NCBI GenBank assembly: GCA_963794655.1
Contig: CAWCEV010000003.1
Span: 496,001 to 560,000, forward strand
Direction: 5' to 3'
DNA from: Roseiarcus sp963794655
GTDB taxonomy: Bacteria > Pseudomonadota > Alphaproteobacteria > Rhizobiales > Beijerinckiaceae
Length of the DNA stretch: 64,000 bases
Shown here piece by piece: positions 17,434 through 26,201 of the stretch. Each line of letters opens with the position of its first letter. Position 1 is the stretch's first letter. A model generated the notes under the pieces. That model saw nothing but the letters and a program-made list of their open reading frames with translations, did no database searches and was not told the origin of the DNA. The translations under genes and the position numbers were made by a program.

Positions 17434-18264
17434 TTGGCGACGATTTCCATCCTGATGGCCTGTATGCGAATGGACCGGTCGAACGCCGACTTGCTCGTGG
17501 TCGTCGCCGACATGGCGCAGCGCTTTTCCGCCGCTGTCGTCGGCGTCGTCGCCTGGCAGGGCTCGACCCATTCCGCCGTCATGGCGATTGGCCCCGGGGA
17601 GCCGCGGGGCCGCGATTTCGAGAAATTTCGAGAGCTCGCCCCTGCGGCCGAGGCGGAGTTCCGCTCCGCCTTATCCATGGTGAAGGATCTGGAGTGGCGC
17701 CCGCAATTGGTTGCTGGACCGCCGTCTCGCCATATCGCCGATCAAGCCAGGGAGGTCGACCTGATCGTCGCCAGCACGGAAATCAGCGAGCCGATGTTCC
17801 TCCCTTCGGCCGAAATCGATGTCGGCGACCTCCTGATGCGCGCGGGGCGCCCCGTTCTCATCGCGCCTGCCGGCGCTCGCGGACTGAAACTGACCCGAGC
17901 CTTGGTCTGCTGGAAGGATTCGCGCGAGGCGCGGCGGGCCATTGCCGACGCTCTGCCGGTCCTGAAGGCGGCGAAAAGGGTGGACGTCATCGAACTCGTC
18001 AACGAGCGCGAAATCGAGGCGGCGCGACGCCGCTTGTCGGATGTCGGCGACTGGCTTGCCCGGCACGGAATCGAGGCGAATTGTCTGGCGGCGCCGCTGA
18101 AGGGACCGGAGGCCGTGCAGCTTGAGGCGATTGCGAGTGAGCTTGAGGTCGATTTGTTGGTGGCTGGCGCGTTCGGGCACAGCCGTCTGCGCGAATGGGC
18201 CTTCGGAGGAGTGACACGGGACCTGCTGCTTCGGACCGAACGCTGCGCCTTCGTTTCTCACTAG
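17434..18264 (+). CDS. Universal stress protein, tandem UspA domains
   Basis: About 276 residues consisting of two UspA-like halves. The first half ends near VLIAPAGARGL; the second starts at LTRALVCWKDSREARRAIADALPVL and ends in LLVAGAFGHSRLREWAFGGVTRDLLL, which carries the G-x-x-G-H-S/G nucleotide-binding signature. The TTG at 17434 (LATISIL) is chosen because GGAGG precedes it by five bases; the in-frame ATG at 17416 lies before that ribosome-binding site. Located between two related MFS transporters, 36 bases upstream of the second, so it may be transcribed with it. Confidence 0.85.
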   Translation: MATISILMACMRMDRSNADLLVVVADMAQRFSAAVVGVVAWQGSTHSAVMAIGPGEPRGRDFEKFRELAPAAEAEFRSALSMVKDLEWRPQLVAGPPSRHIADQAREVDLIVASTEISEPMFLPSAEIDVGDLLMRAGRPVLIAPAGARGLKLTRALVCWKDSREARRAIADALPVLKAAKRVDVIELVNEREIEAARRRLSDVGDWLARHGIEANCLAAPLKGPEAVQLEAIASELEVDLLVAGAFGHSRLREWAFGGVTRDLLLRTERCAFVSH

Positions 18265-18299
18265 CCGCTCAGTCCAGCCCAGCCGAGGAACGTTCGACT

Positions 18300-19943
18300 A
18301 TGGACTTCAGTATTCCCAAAGAGCCGACGGCAGTCGCGCCGAGCCGGCTCGGCGCTTTCGCCCATCCTGCCTTCGCGGTCGTGTGGACGGCGAGCACCTG
18401 CGCGCTCATCGGCATCGCGATGTATGATACCGCGTCGGGTTGGCTGATGACGACGCTCGACGTCAATCCGCTGGACGTGTCGCTCGTCCACGCGGCGACG
18501 ACGCTGCCGATGTTCCTCTTCACTCTTCCCGCGGGAGCCATCGCAGATATCGTCGACCCACGGCGTATGATCATCGTGGTCTCGTACACGATCGCCGCGC
18601 TGATGGCGCTTTTCGCCGCCTTGGTCTCGCTCAATTTTGCGTCGCCGCTGCTATTGCTCCTGACCACCTTCGCGCTGAGCGCGGCATGGTCGCTCAACAC
18701 TCCCGCCTGGCTGTCGATCGTGCCGCTGCTGGTGCCGAAGCCCGACATTCCCGGCGCGATCGCGGCGCATAGCGTCGGCTATAATATCAGCCGCACCGTC
18801 GGTCCGGCGCTGGGCGGCCTAATCATCCTGAAATTCGGGTTGGTCGCCCCATTCTGGATCTTCATCGGCGCCAATCTCGCGGTCATCGCGGCTTTGACCT
18901 GGTGGCGCGCGCCACCGAGACAGTCCGCGTCGTTGCCGGCCGAGAGGCTCAGCAGCGCGCTACGAACCGGCCTCAGGCACGCCGCCAACAACCGCCTTCT
19001 GTGGGCCACGCTAGCGCGAACGATGGCGATCTATCCGTTCACTGCGGCCTATTGGGGCCTGTTGCCATTGATCGCGCGGCGAACCGGAGAGGGCGCCGAG
19101 CACTACGGCCTCCTCCTCAGCGCGATCAGCATCGGCGCGATCCTGGGCTCGCTCAAGCACGGCAAGCTGCGCGAGCGGCTCGGCCCCGACCGGCTTGTGG
19201 CTCTCGCGACCATCCTGACTGCGGCCGCCCTCACGATCTTCGCGTTTGCGGACAACCTCGCCCTCGCGCTGACAGCCTCCGTGCTCGGCGGAGTCGCCTG
19301 GGTGACCAACCTGACGTGTCTCTATACTTCTGCCCAGAACGTCCTACCCGACTGGGTGCGCGGCCGGGGCCTCGCAATCTTCCTCACCGTCATCTTCGGA
19401 ACGATGACCATTTGCAGCGCTGCATGGGGGGACATCGCGGGCAAGACCGGACTCCCGACCGCCCTCCTGCTTGCGGCCGCGGGGGCGATCATCGCGGTGC
19501 CCCTCACCTGGCGCTGGAAGCTGCAACCGAGCGCGGCGCTCGACCTTTCGCCTTCCCAGCATTGGGGCATGCCCCAGACCCATGAGGAGATCGACAATAA
19601 CCGTGGGCCGGTCCTGGTGAAGATCGACTACCGGATCGACCCCAAGGACCGCACTGCGTTTCTGCGCGCTCTCGACGAGCTTGGGTTCGAGCGCCGGCGC
19701 GACGGCGCGTTCGCTTGGGGGATCTTCGAGGACGCCAGCGAGTTCGGACATTACGAGGAGACCTACCTCATCGAAACCTGGCTGGAGCTCATGCATTTGC
19801 GCGAACGGGTGACCAACGCCGATCGGGTGCTCGAGGATGAAATCCGGGACATGTTGGTCGCCCCGCCCCGTATCGAATTCCTCGTCGCAGCCGAACGCGG
19901 CCCGCGAGTTCGGGATCGGCGCGCGGAGCCGGCCGGAGCCTAG
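18300..19943 (+). CDS. MFS transporter with C-terminal ABM-like domain
   Basis: A 547-residue paralogue of the transporter at 15354-17135. Residues about 15-410 form the twelve-helix MFS_3 domain (AIADIVDPRRMI is the loop 2-3 motif; DWVRGRGLAIFLTVIFGTMT the 8-9 to 10-helix region). Residues about 420-535 form the soluble end domain with IDYRIDPKDRTAFLRALDELG and GAFAWGIFEDASE. ATG 18300 follows GAGGAA. Lies 35 bases after the stress-protein gene and 3 bases before the flavodoxin-fold gene, forming a likely three-gene transcript. Export of a small molecule is plausible, but no substrate is indicated. Confidence 0.87.
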   Translation: MDFSIPKEPTAVAPSRLGAFAHPAFAVVWTASTCALIGIAMYDTASGWLMTTLDVNPLDVSLVHAATTLPMFLFTLPAGAIADIVDPRRMIIVVSYTIAALMALFAALVSLNFASPLLLLLTTFALSAAWSLNTPAWLSIVPLLVPKPDIPGAIAAHSVGYNISRTVGPALGGLIILKFGLVAPFWIFIGANLAVIAALTWWRAPPRQSASLPAERLSSALRTGLRHAANNRLLWATLARTMAIYPFTAAYWGLLPLIARRTGEGAEHYGLLLSAISIGAILGSLKHGKLRERLGPDRLVALATILTAAALTIFAFADNLALALTASVLGGVAWVTNLTCLYTSAQNVLPDWVRGRGLAIFLTVIFGTMTICSAAWGDIAGKTGLPTALLLAAAGAIIAVPLTWRWKLQPSAALDLSPSQHWGMPQTHEEIDNNRGPVLVKIDYRIDPKDRTAFLRALDELGFERRRDGAFAWGIFEDASEFGHYEETYLIETWLELMHLRERVTNADRVLEDEIRDMLVAPPRIEFLVAAERGPRVRDRRAEPAGA

Positions 19944-19946
19944 AAG

Positions 19947-20531
19947 TTGCGCGTTCTCGTGGTCTACGCTCATCCGTTGGAAACGAGCTTCATCGCCGCG
20001 CTTCACCAACGCGTCGTCGAAACTCTGCGCGCGGGCGGGCATCGGGTCGACGATCTCGATCTCTACGCCGAACGGTTCGATCCGGTCATGTCGCGCGAGC
20101 AGTTCGCCCACTACGTCGACACCAGCGTCAACACGCGCGAGGTCGAACCCTACGTCGAGCGGCTGCGCGACGCGGAGGCGCTAATCCTCGTGTTTCCGGT
20201 CTGGTTCGACGGACTGCCGGCAATGCTGCAGGGTTATTTCCAGCGGGTGTTTCTGCCAGGCGTTGCACTGCGCATTGACGAGGCGGGCCTCTTTCATCCG
20301 AACTTGTGGAACCTCAAGCGCATGGCGGCCGTCTGCACCTACGGCGAGGACAGGCGAGCGGTCGAGGCGAAGAACAACCCCGCGCACCGCTTTGTTCGCG
20401 ACAACATTGGCTTATTGATCAAGCCGAGGGGCCAGTTCGAATATCTCGCCCATTACGATATGAATTTTTCGACCGCGGCCCGGCGGACGACGTTCATGAA
20501 ACGCGTGACGCGCGCGTTCTTGGCGTGGTGA
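19947..20531 (+). CDS. NAD(P)H-dependent flavodoxin-fold oxidoreductase
   Basis: A 194-residue protein of the NQO1/MdaB/KefF-like family. The N-terminus MRVLVVYAHPLETSF has the FMN/FAD-binding Y-A-H-P phrase, followed by HQRVVETLRAGGHRVDDLDLY, and the core LILVFPVWFDGLPAMLQGYFQRVFLPG is the quinone-reductase signature (P-V-W/Y-x-x-x-x-P). A TTG start at 19947 lies after GGAGCCTAGAAG and only 3 bases after the transporter stop. It would reduce quinones or electrophiles in the cytoplasm. Full length, intact. Confidence 0.88.
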   Translation: MRVLVVYAHPLETSFIAALHQRVVETLRAGGHRVDDLDLYAERFDPVMSREQFAHYVDTSVNTREVEPYVERLRDAEALILVFPVWFDGLPAMLQGYFQRVFLPGVALRIDEAGLFHPNLWNLKRMAAVCTYGEDRRAVEAKNNPAHRFVRDNIGLLIKPRGQFEYLAHYDMNFSTAARRTTFMKRVTRAFLAW

Positions 20532-20554
20532 GGACGAAAAGCCGGAAGACCGCG

Positions 20555-21394
20555 TCAGAAAGCGTATTTGAAGCCGGCGAACGGTCCGTACATCCACTGC
20601 TGGTAGCGGAAGCTCCGCGGTTCGAAAGTGAGCTCGTTGAAGCCAGTGTCCTGATGGGTATAAGTGTACATGACACGATAGCCGATTGTCGTGGAGATGT
20701 TCTGCGTCCAGTTGTAGCCGACCGAGGCGAGCGCCTGTCCCGTGGCGGCGTCGGACCAGCCGCCGAGATCGGCCAGCATATTCATGAACCATCGGTCATA
20801 GAAGCGATACTGCGCGGCAAAACCGCCGACAGGCATGACCCAATCCTTGACGACGGACTCAGTCCCGTTGAACAACCCGAGCGGGCCGCTAACGGACAGT
20901 TTGGTTCCGCTGTAGAAATTGCGGGCGCCGACCGTGCCGTAGAGATCGAGGTTCGGCACGCCAAGCGGGACGCGAAGGCCGCCGAACGCGGTGATCGCCC
21001 CCTCGTTTAGGGTGAGGCTAGTCTTCCCGCCGTAGAGTGCATTATCCGGGTTGCTAAGGACGCTAGATCCCCCAATTCGCGCCCAAATGAAATCGATTCC
21101 GCCGATGAACGTGTCGTTGCGGGCGACTATGCTGCCCATGAACGCGCCCTGAAAGTGCTCGAGCACTTTGGCGAAGCTCGCGTAATAAGGCAGCGTCGGC
21201 AGCGTGCCGAACCCCGTGCTTCCCGCAATGCTCGACGCCCAGCCGTAGCCGGTGATCTCGATATGCCAGGTTGAGGGTAACGGCGGCGCGACTATTGGCT
21301 CAGGCGCTGGCTTCTTCGTCGGCAGGTCCGCAGCGGAGGCGGACGTTCCGCATAGCGCCCCAGCGAGAAGCAACACCCCCCAATATTTCCGCAT
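20555..21394 (-). CDS. Outer-membrane beta-barrel protein
   Basis: A 279-residue precursor. Signal peptide MRKYWGVLLLAGALCGTSASA is followed by the linker ADLPTKKPAPEPIVAPPLP, common at the start of alphaproteobacterial outer-membrane proteins. The rest has alternating hydrophobic strands rich in aromatic residues and glycine (WHIEITGYGWASSIAG, GGLRVPLGVPNLDLYGTVGARN, SVGYNWTQNISTTIGYRVMY) and ends with aromatic GFKYAF, the C-terminal phenylalanine used in barrel assembly. The start at 21394 is set by the signal peptide rather than the upstream ATG at 21544. Function (porin, adhesin or structural) unknown. Confidence 0.85.
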   Translation of the reverse strand: MRKYWGVLLLAGALCGTSASAADLPTKKPAPEPIVAPPLPSTWHIEITGYGWASSIAGSTGFGTLPTLPYYASFAKVLEHFQGAFMGSIVARNDTFIGGIDFIWARIGGSSVLSNPDNALYGGKTSLTLNEGAITAFGGLRVPLGVPNLDLYGTVGARNFYSGTKLSVSGPLGLFNGTESVVKDWVMPVGGFAAQYRFYDRWFMNMLADLGGWSDAATGQALASVGYNWTQNISTTIGYRVMYTYTHQDTGFNELTFEPRSFRYQQWMYGPFAGFKYAF

Positions 21395-21527
21395 CCCCCA
21401 CCGCCCCTGTACGCGGAAACGACCGCCGCGCCCATGGCGCGAAGTTGCCAAATCGCGACGCTTCGAGCCCGCCACGACTCGAAAGCTCTTGGCTTCATAG
21501 AAGGGATCGGCGGCGGCGGCAATACCG

Positions 21528-21971
21528 TCAAATCGGCTGGCCAATCATCCCGACTTCGCCTCTGCCGACCTCGACCAGCATCGACAGAATGAAATCTGGC
21601 GCGAGGAAACGCGCGCAGGCTTGCCCGTCGGCGACAAGCGCGATCATCGCCTTGCCGCTGGCGCTTGCCACCACTGCGCTGTCGCCCGGCGGAAGCTGTC
21701 GTGAAATAGGGGGAATGGCGATGTAGAGCGCCCGCACGAACTGGAACTGCTCGGCGGTTAGCTTGGTCACCTGAGACACCGAACCGATCTGCGAGACGGG
21801 GACGCATTCCGGAGCGTCGGCTCTCAGCCACCGGGAGAACACGCCCGCATCCTGGCTGCCTTCATGGACGCTCGGGTCCGGCATGCGCACGGAATCTTGA
21901 GCAGGAATTCCAAAGCCGCTAAGGCCGGCCAACGCGGCCGCGGCTGTCGCGACCAAGAATGCGGTATTCAT
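21528..21971 (-). CDS. Secreted hypothetical protein
   Basis: A 147-residue protein with an N-terminal hydrophobic segment (AFLVATAAAALAGLSGFG) that looks like a signal peptide. The mature part contains two cysteines (PECVPVS and GQACARFL) that may pair, and the helical stretch LTAEQFQFVRALYIAIPP. Expected to be periplasmic. I do not recognise the family. It lies between the anti-sigma gene and the outer-membrane protein gene on the same strand, about 160 bases from the former. Confidence 0.6.
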   Translation of the reverse strand: MNTAFLVATAAAALAGLSGFGIPAQDSVRMPDPSVHEGSQDAGVFSRWLRADAPECVPVSQIGSVSQVTKLTAEQFQFVRALYIAIPPISRQLPPGDSAVVASASGKAMIALVADGQACARFLAPDFILSMLVEVGRGEVGMIGQPI

Positions 21972-22129
21972 GACGCCCTCCTGTTCCCGGACGCCGACAA
22001 TGGCCGAGGCGGCGTCGAATATGAGCCGCCCGGGAATCTCGGTGATCTCAACGTCCGCGGCGCGAATTGGTTCCGCGCTTCACATTGACGAAGGTGAGAG
22101 GTCGATGAGCGCTGGCCCGGAGCAGGGTC

Positions 22130-22843
22130 TCAGGGCCCGACTGGAACTAGCTTGCCGACGAAGACGGGCGGACCAGACGGAGCGCCTGTCGGCGATCCGC
22201 CCGGCGGCTCGACGGTGACGGCGTAGGTCGCACCCTCGACCACGCCTCGATCGTACTGGGTCAGATTGGCGCGCCGCGTCGCGTCCGCGGCTATCACGCC
22301 AAGCGAACGGGGGGCGCCGATCTTGGGGTCGATGAGCCACAATTCGTACGCCTTGCCGGGGGGCGGCGTCGCTGCAACCGGACGCACCGTGAACTCACGT
22401 GTGTCAAGATTGACGGTAAGCGCGAACGCTGGCGATACAGCGTCTTTCTGGAGGATGGCGACGTATTGGCGTGGGACAGGCTCGCGCGCTGCCTCGCGGG
22501 CGACGAACCCGACCGCCAGAACCCCGGCGATGATCGAGGCGGCGATGGCGGCGGCGCGCCAGCGAACGAGGGCCCGCCTGAGCGCATCGGGGCTCGGAAT
22601 CGGCGCCGCCTCCGAACTCGCGCCTCGAATGCGCGCTTCGATCGCGAGCAGAAGCCCGGGCGGCGGCTCGATGGGTCCTGCCGCCTCGGCGAGCGGAGCA
22701 AGACGCGCCTCCCAAGCGCGGATCGCCTCATCGAGGTCAGGCTCACGCAGCCGCCGGGCTGCCATGACCGCGCGCTCGCCCGGATCGAGAGTACCGAGCG
22801 CATATTCAGCGGCGGCGAAGTCGTCATCTGGACTGACGGTCAT
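22130..22843 (-). CDS. Anti-sigma factor, RskA family
   Basis: About 237 residues. The cytoplasmic N-terminus (FAAAEYALGTLDPGERAVMAARRLREPDL and the W-E-A-R-L-A-P-L helix) is the RskA-type sigma-binding region without a zinc motif; a single membrane helix lies near residues 95-115 (AAAIAASIIAGVLAVGFVA); the periplasmic domain includes VNLDTREFTVRPVAATPPPGKAYELWLI and ends EPPGGSPTGAPSGPPVFVGKLVPVG, all typical of RskA. ATG 22843 overlaps the sigma factor stop by four bases (ATGA), so translation is coupled. In known systems RskA is cleaved by membrane proteases to release SigK. Confidence 0.92.
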   Translation of the reverse strand: MTVSPDDDFAAAEYALGTLDPGERAVMAARRLREPDLDEAIRAWEARLAPLAEAAGPIEPPPGLLLAIEARIRGASSEAAPIPSPDALRRALVRWRAAAIAASIIAGVLAVGFVAREAAREPVPRQYVAILQKDAVSPAFALTVNLDTREFTVRPVAATPPPGKAYELWLIDPKIGAPRSLGVIAADATRRANLTQYDRGVVEGATYAVTVEPPGGSPTGAPSGPPVFVGKLVPVGP

Positions 22844-23424
22844 GACGCCAGGCAATCTCTGAGTTGCGCGAGGCTGCGATGCAGCCAAGTCTTGATCGTC
22901 GGCACTGGCCGTCCGAAGCGCAGGGCGAGCGCCTCGCGGCTCACGCCGCGGTAATACGCCAGCAGCACAATTGAACGCTTCTCCTTTTCGAGGGCCTGAA
23001 GGCAGTTGATGACCGCCGCGAGCCCCTCTGACCGTTCCCTTGCGGCCAGAGGATCGACGTCGTCCCCGGCTGGCTCGAAGGTCTTGGGCAGGTCCTCAAG
23101 CGAGCCTGGACGTACCCGCCGGACCTCATCAAGCGCGCGATTGCGAGCAATAGTGGCCATCCATGCGAGAGGGGAGCCTTTGGCGAGGTCGAATTCGCCG
23201 GCCCTTTCCCAGATCCGCACGTAGGCCTCCTGAAGCGCGTCGGCGGCTGCGTCGCCTCGTGGCAGGATACGGGCGACCACGCCGTAGAGTTTGGCGCTTG
23301 TGCTCTTGTAGAGCGCCGCGAAAGCCATTTCGTCGCGCGTCGCGATGCGGCGCAAGAGGCCAGCCAGATCGTCTCCTGGCTGGGCCGATGCTTCCTCGCG
23401 CGGCGCCCCTCCCCCGATTGTCAT
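22840..23424 (-). CDS. ECF sigma factor, SigK type
   Basis: 194 residues with sigma-70 region 2 (AFAALYKSTSAKLYGVVARIL; DALQEAYVRIWERAGEFD; WMATIARNRALDEVRR) and region 4 (LLAYYRGVSREALALRFGRPVPTIKTWLHRSLAQLRDCL). It directs RNA polymerase to a small regulon and is held inactive by the RskA-family protein encoded next. The neighbouring fasciclin gene parallels mycobacterial SigK, which controls fasciclin proteins MPT70/83. A minus-strand terminator at 23498-23522 separates it from the fasciclin gene upstream, so it likely has its own promoter in the 23425-23497 region. Confidence 0.93.
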   Translation of the reverse strand: MTIGGGAPREEASAQPGDDLAGLLRRIATRDEMAFAALYKSTSAKLYGVVARILPRGDAAADALQEAYVRIWERAGEFDLAKGSPLAWMATIARNRALDEVRRVRPGSLEDLPKTFEPAGDDVDPLAARERSEGLAAVINCLQALEKEKRSIVLLAYYRGVSREALALRFGRPVPTIKTWLHRSLAQLRDCLAS

Positions 23425-23493
23425 CCGGGCATCCTAATTTGCGGCTCGCGCCCGGCGCAACCGGCCATGTGGTTCCCTCAGTCCCGCCAGGCG

Positions 23494-23522
23494 AAAAGGG
23501 CGGACGCTAATAGCGTCCGCCC
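23494..23522 (-). terminator. Rho-independent terminator of the fasciclin gene
   Basis: A perfect 12-base inverted repeat around one central base (GGGCGGACGCTA and its complement, 23498-23522), followed on the minus strand by TTTT (23494-23497). It lies 30 bases beyond the fasciclin stop codon, so it should end that transcript before the sigma-factor gene. Confidence 0.85.
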
Positions 23523-23552
23523 GCCGCTTCCCGGTGAGCCGTAGGAGGACGC

Positions 23553-24134
23553 TCAGCTCGGGAGCAGGACCTTGTTGATCACCTGGATCACCCCGTTCGA
23601 CTGCATCACATTCGGAATCGTGACTTCCGCCTTGTCGCCCTTGGCGTCGATCACCCAAAGGCGGCCTCCAGAGCGCGCGAAGGTGAGCTCCTCGCCCTGA
23701 ACCGTCTTGAGCATCGCCTTTCCCCCGCCGTCGCGGATCATGGCGTCGATCTCCGCCTCGGTCAGACGGCCGGGCACGACGTGATAGGTGAGGATCGAGG
23801 TCAGCATTCCCTTGTTTTCTGGCTTGAGAAGGGTCTCGACCGTGCCAGCAGGAAGACGGGCGAACGCCTCATTGGTCGGCGCGAAGACCGTGAACGGTCC
23901 GGCGCCCTCGAGCGTGTCGACGAGGCCGGCCGCTTTCACGGCTGCGACAAGCGTGGTGTGATCCTTGGAGTTGACGGCGTTTTGGATGATGTTCTTGCTC
24001 GGATACATCGGCGCGCCACCCACCATCTTGGTCATTTCGGCATAGGCCGGCGCGATATAGGATCCCGCGATCGGCGGGGCGAGGGCGGCGCTCAAGGCGA
24101 GCGCGGCGGCGGCAAGCGAAATCTTGGCGTTCAT
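23553..24134 (-). CDS. Fasciclin (FAS1) domain secreted protein
   Basis: A 193-residue precursor. Signal peptide SLAAAALALSAALAPPIAGS, then one FAS1 domain of about 130 residues with box H1 GPFTVFAPTNEAFARLPAG and the H2-like end AEVTIPNVMQSNGVIQVINKVLLP; YHVVPGRLTE sits between. FAS1 proteins are extracytoplasmic and adhesive or structural; in mycobacteria the homologues MPT70/83 are SigK targets. Here the gene lies just upstream of a SigK/RskA pair. ATG 24134 is preferred over 24158 because the signal peptide then has usual length. Confidence 0.92.
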   Translation of the reverse strand: MNAKISLAAAALALSAALAPPIAGSYIAPAYAEMTKMVGGAPMYPSKNIIQNAVNSKDHTTLVAAVKAAGLVDTLEGAGPFTVFAPTNEAFARLPAGTVETLLKPENKGMLTSILTYHVVPGRLTEAEIDAMIRDGGGKAMLKTVQGEELTFARSGGRLWVIDAKGDKAEVTIPNVMQSNGVIQVINKVLLPS

Positions 24135-24358
24135 CCTAATCTCCGATGCTGGTTTCATCCGATCGTCGCGTTCCGGCGTTGGTCGGGCGCGGATTGGTTA
24201 CGGGTCGCCCCCGGCAAAGTTTCGCGGTCGGTCAAAAGAATCCCCAAATCGCCAAACAAAATTATGTCGCGACACGAAACACTTGGCCGCGGCCGCCCGA
24301 ATGGAGTTTGCGCCGGAACCGGCGTATTGCAGCCGACAGAAAAAGTGGAGAGCCTTTA

Positions 24359-25204
24359 GTGACGTCTCTTTCTACCGCCATGCGCGCGAGTGAAGCGCCG
24401 GCTGGCCGCGTCATTCTTCGGCATTCCGTGGTCGTTCGCGTCTGCCACTGGGTCAATGCGGCCTGCTTTGTCGTCCTTCTGATGAGCGGCCTGCAGATCT
24501 TCAACGCCGACCCCGCGTTGACCTGGGGTCCCGCGACCAGCTTCGAGCATCCCTTCCTCTCGCTGTCGGCGCGTGAGAACGACGACGGCGATCCGACCGC
24601 GGGCGTGACGACAATCTTCGGCCACCCATTCAATACGACCGGCGTCCTTGGCGCCTCGCGAGGGGCCGACGGCGGGCTGGAGGAGCACGGCTTTCCATCG
24701 TGGGCGACTTTGCCGGGGTATCAAGACCTTGCGATGGGCCGGCGCTGGCATTTCTTCTTCGCCTGGATCCTTGTGCTCAACGGGTTCGTTTATTTCGCCT
24801 ATCTGATCGGGCGCCGCCATATTCGTGACCTCTGGCCGAGCCTCGCCGATATCCGCGCCATTCCTCGCGCAATCGTCGATCACGCGCGGCTCAAATTCCC
24901 TGAGGGCGATGAGGCGCTGCGCTACAACGTGCTGCAGAAGCTCGCCTATCTCAGTGTCGTCATCGCCTTTCCCATCCTTATCCTCGCCGGTCTCACAATG
25001 TCGCCGGCTATGGATGCGGCTTTCCCCTGGCTCCTGACCCTCTTCGGCGGGCGTCAGGCGGCGCGCTCCCTGCACTTCCTGCTCGCGACCTATCTCGTTC
25101 TGTTCATCGTCGTGCATCTCGTGATGGTCGTGCTCTCCGGCCCAATCAACAATATACGCTCGATGATCACCGGGCGGTATCGCATCAAGGAGGCCCAGCG
25201 ATGA
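24359..25204 (+). CDS. Cytochrome b/b6-type membrane subunit
   Basis: About 281 residues with four or five membrane helices. The heme ligands are likely the histidines in VVVRVCHWVNAACFV (near 27), in WHFFFAWILVLNG, in LHFLLATYLVLFIVVHLVM (two) and similar positions of the cytochrome b561/Ni-hydrogenase b-type family. A GTG start at 24359 follows GTGGAGAG; an alternative ATG is at 24380. The stop overlaps the start of the molybdopterin oxidoreductase by four bases, which marks the two as subunits of one electron-transfer complex in the inner membrane. Confidence 0.88.
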   Translation: MTSLSTAMRASEAPAGRVILRHSVVVRVCHWVNAACFVVLLMSGLQIFNADPALTWGPATSFEHPFLSLSARENDDGDPTAGVTTIFGHPFNTTGVLGASRGADGGLEEHGFPSWATLPGYQDLAMGRRWHFFFAWILVLNGFVYFAYLIGRRHIRDLWPSLADIRAIPRAIVDHARLKFPEGDEALRYNVLQKLAYLSVVIAFPILILAGLTMSPAMDAAFPWLLTLFGGRQAARSLHFLLATYLVLFIVVHLVMVVLSGPINNIRSMITGRYRIKEAQR

Positions 25205-26001
25205 CCGGCGACGGTCTCATCCGGCCACGCGGACTGCGGCTGAGCCGCCGCAAGCTCCTGCTCGGCCTTGGCGCCGGCGCCTTGGCCGCGCCGCTCTCGG
25301 GCTGCGACGCCGGCTCGCCGGCGGCATTGTCGATTCTGGAAAAGGCCGAGGGATTGACCAAGGCCGTCCAGCGCGCCCTGCTCGCTCCCCGCACCGCGCT
25401 CGCGCCGGAATTCTCGCAATCCGCCATCACCAAGACTTTCAAGCCGAATGGCTCAACCGATCCCAGCGATCCCGCCTATGTCGCCCTACGGCAGGGGGGC
25501 TTCTCCGACTGGAAGCTCGAGGTCGGCGGTCTCGTCGAACGGCCGATGACGTACACGCTCGCCGACTTGCGCAGCCTTCCATCGCGCTCGCAGATCACCC
25601 GGCATGACTGTGTCGAGGGCTGGAGCTGCATCGGGCAATGGAAGGGGGTCCAATTGTCCGCCCTGATCGCTGCAGCGGGGCTGAAGCCGCAGGCGCGCTA
25701 TATCGCTTTCTTCTGCGCGGATACGCTCGAGGAGACGACCGACAACACCGGCCGCTATTACGAGACGATCGATCTCATCGACGCGTTTCATCCCCAGACC
25801 ATTCTGGCCTATGAGATGAACTTCGCGCCGCTCCCGGTCGAGCATGGCGCCCCGTTGAGACTCAGGGTCGAACGACAGCTCGGCTATAAGATGGCCAAAT
25901 ATGTCATGCGCATCGAAGCGATCGACGACTTCTCTCGCCTGTCGCGCGGGCGCGGCGGGTTCTGGGAGGATCGCGGCTACGAGTGGTACGCCGGGATCTG
26001 A
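25201..26001 (+). CDS. Molybdopterin-dependent oxidoreductase (sulfite-oxidase/MsrP fold)
   Basis: A 266-residue protein with an N-terminal twin-arginine-like signal (LSRRKLLLGLGAGAL) that ends in a lipobox-like LSGC, so it is probably exported folded and possibly lipid-anchored. The catalytic core contains TRHDCVEGWSCIGQWKGV near 135-152; the first of these cysteines is the expected Mo ligand. Further family phrases are FFCADTLEETTDNTGRYYETID and HGAPLRLRVERQLGYKMAKYV. By analogy with MsrPQ the coupled cytochrome b would pass electrons to or from the quinone pool. The substrate is not known; repair of oxidised methionine or another sulfoxide is one option. Confidence 0.9.
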   Translation: MTGDGLIRPRGLRLSRRKLLLGLGAGALAAPLSGCDAGSPAALSILEKAEGLTKAVQRALLAPRTALAPEFSQSAITKTFKPNGSTDPSDPAYVALRQGGFSDWKLEVGGLVERPMTYTLADLRSLPSRSQITRHDCVEGWSCIGQWKGVQLSALIAAAGLKPQARYIAFFCADTLEETTDNTGRYYETIDLIDAFHPQTILAYEMNFAPLPVEHGAPLRLRVERQLGYKMAKYVMRIEAIDDFSRLSRGRGGFWEDRGYEWYAGI

Positions 26002-26201
26002 GCCTACCGGACGAAATGGCGCGGGAGCAAGTCCGCGCGGGGACGCCCAGACGCATCACGGGGCCACCGCTGCGACGCGGCTCCGCTTTCACTTTTGCGT
26101 GCTTGGCGATTGGGGCATCTGAAGATGCTATTCGCGTCGGGAGGGTCTTTGCCGCTCGAAGGCGTTTCCAAGCGACGCTGTCGCTCGCCGGAGCTGATCC
26201 C

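Noticed and set aside
21271..21831. Plus- and minus-strand frames overlapping the outer-membrane protein start
   Set aside because: They overlap the clear signal peptides of the genes at 20555-21394 and 21528-21971 and have no domain support.
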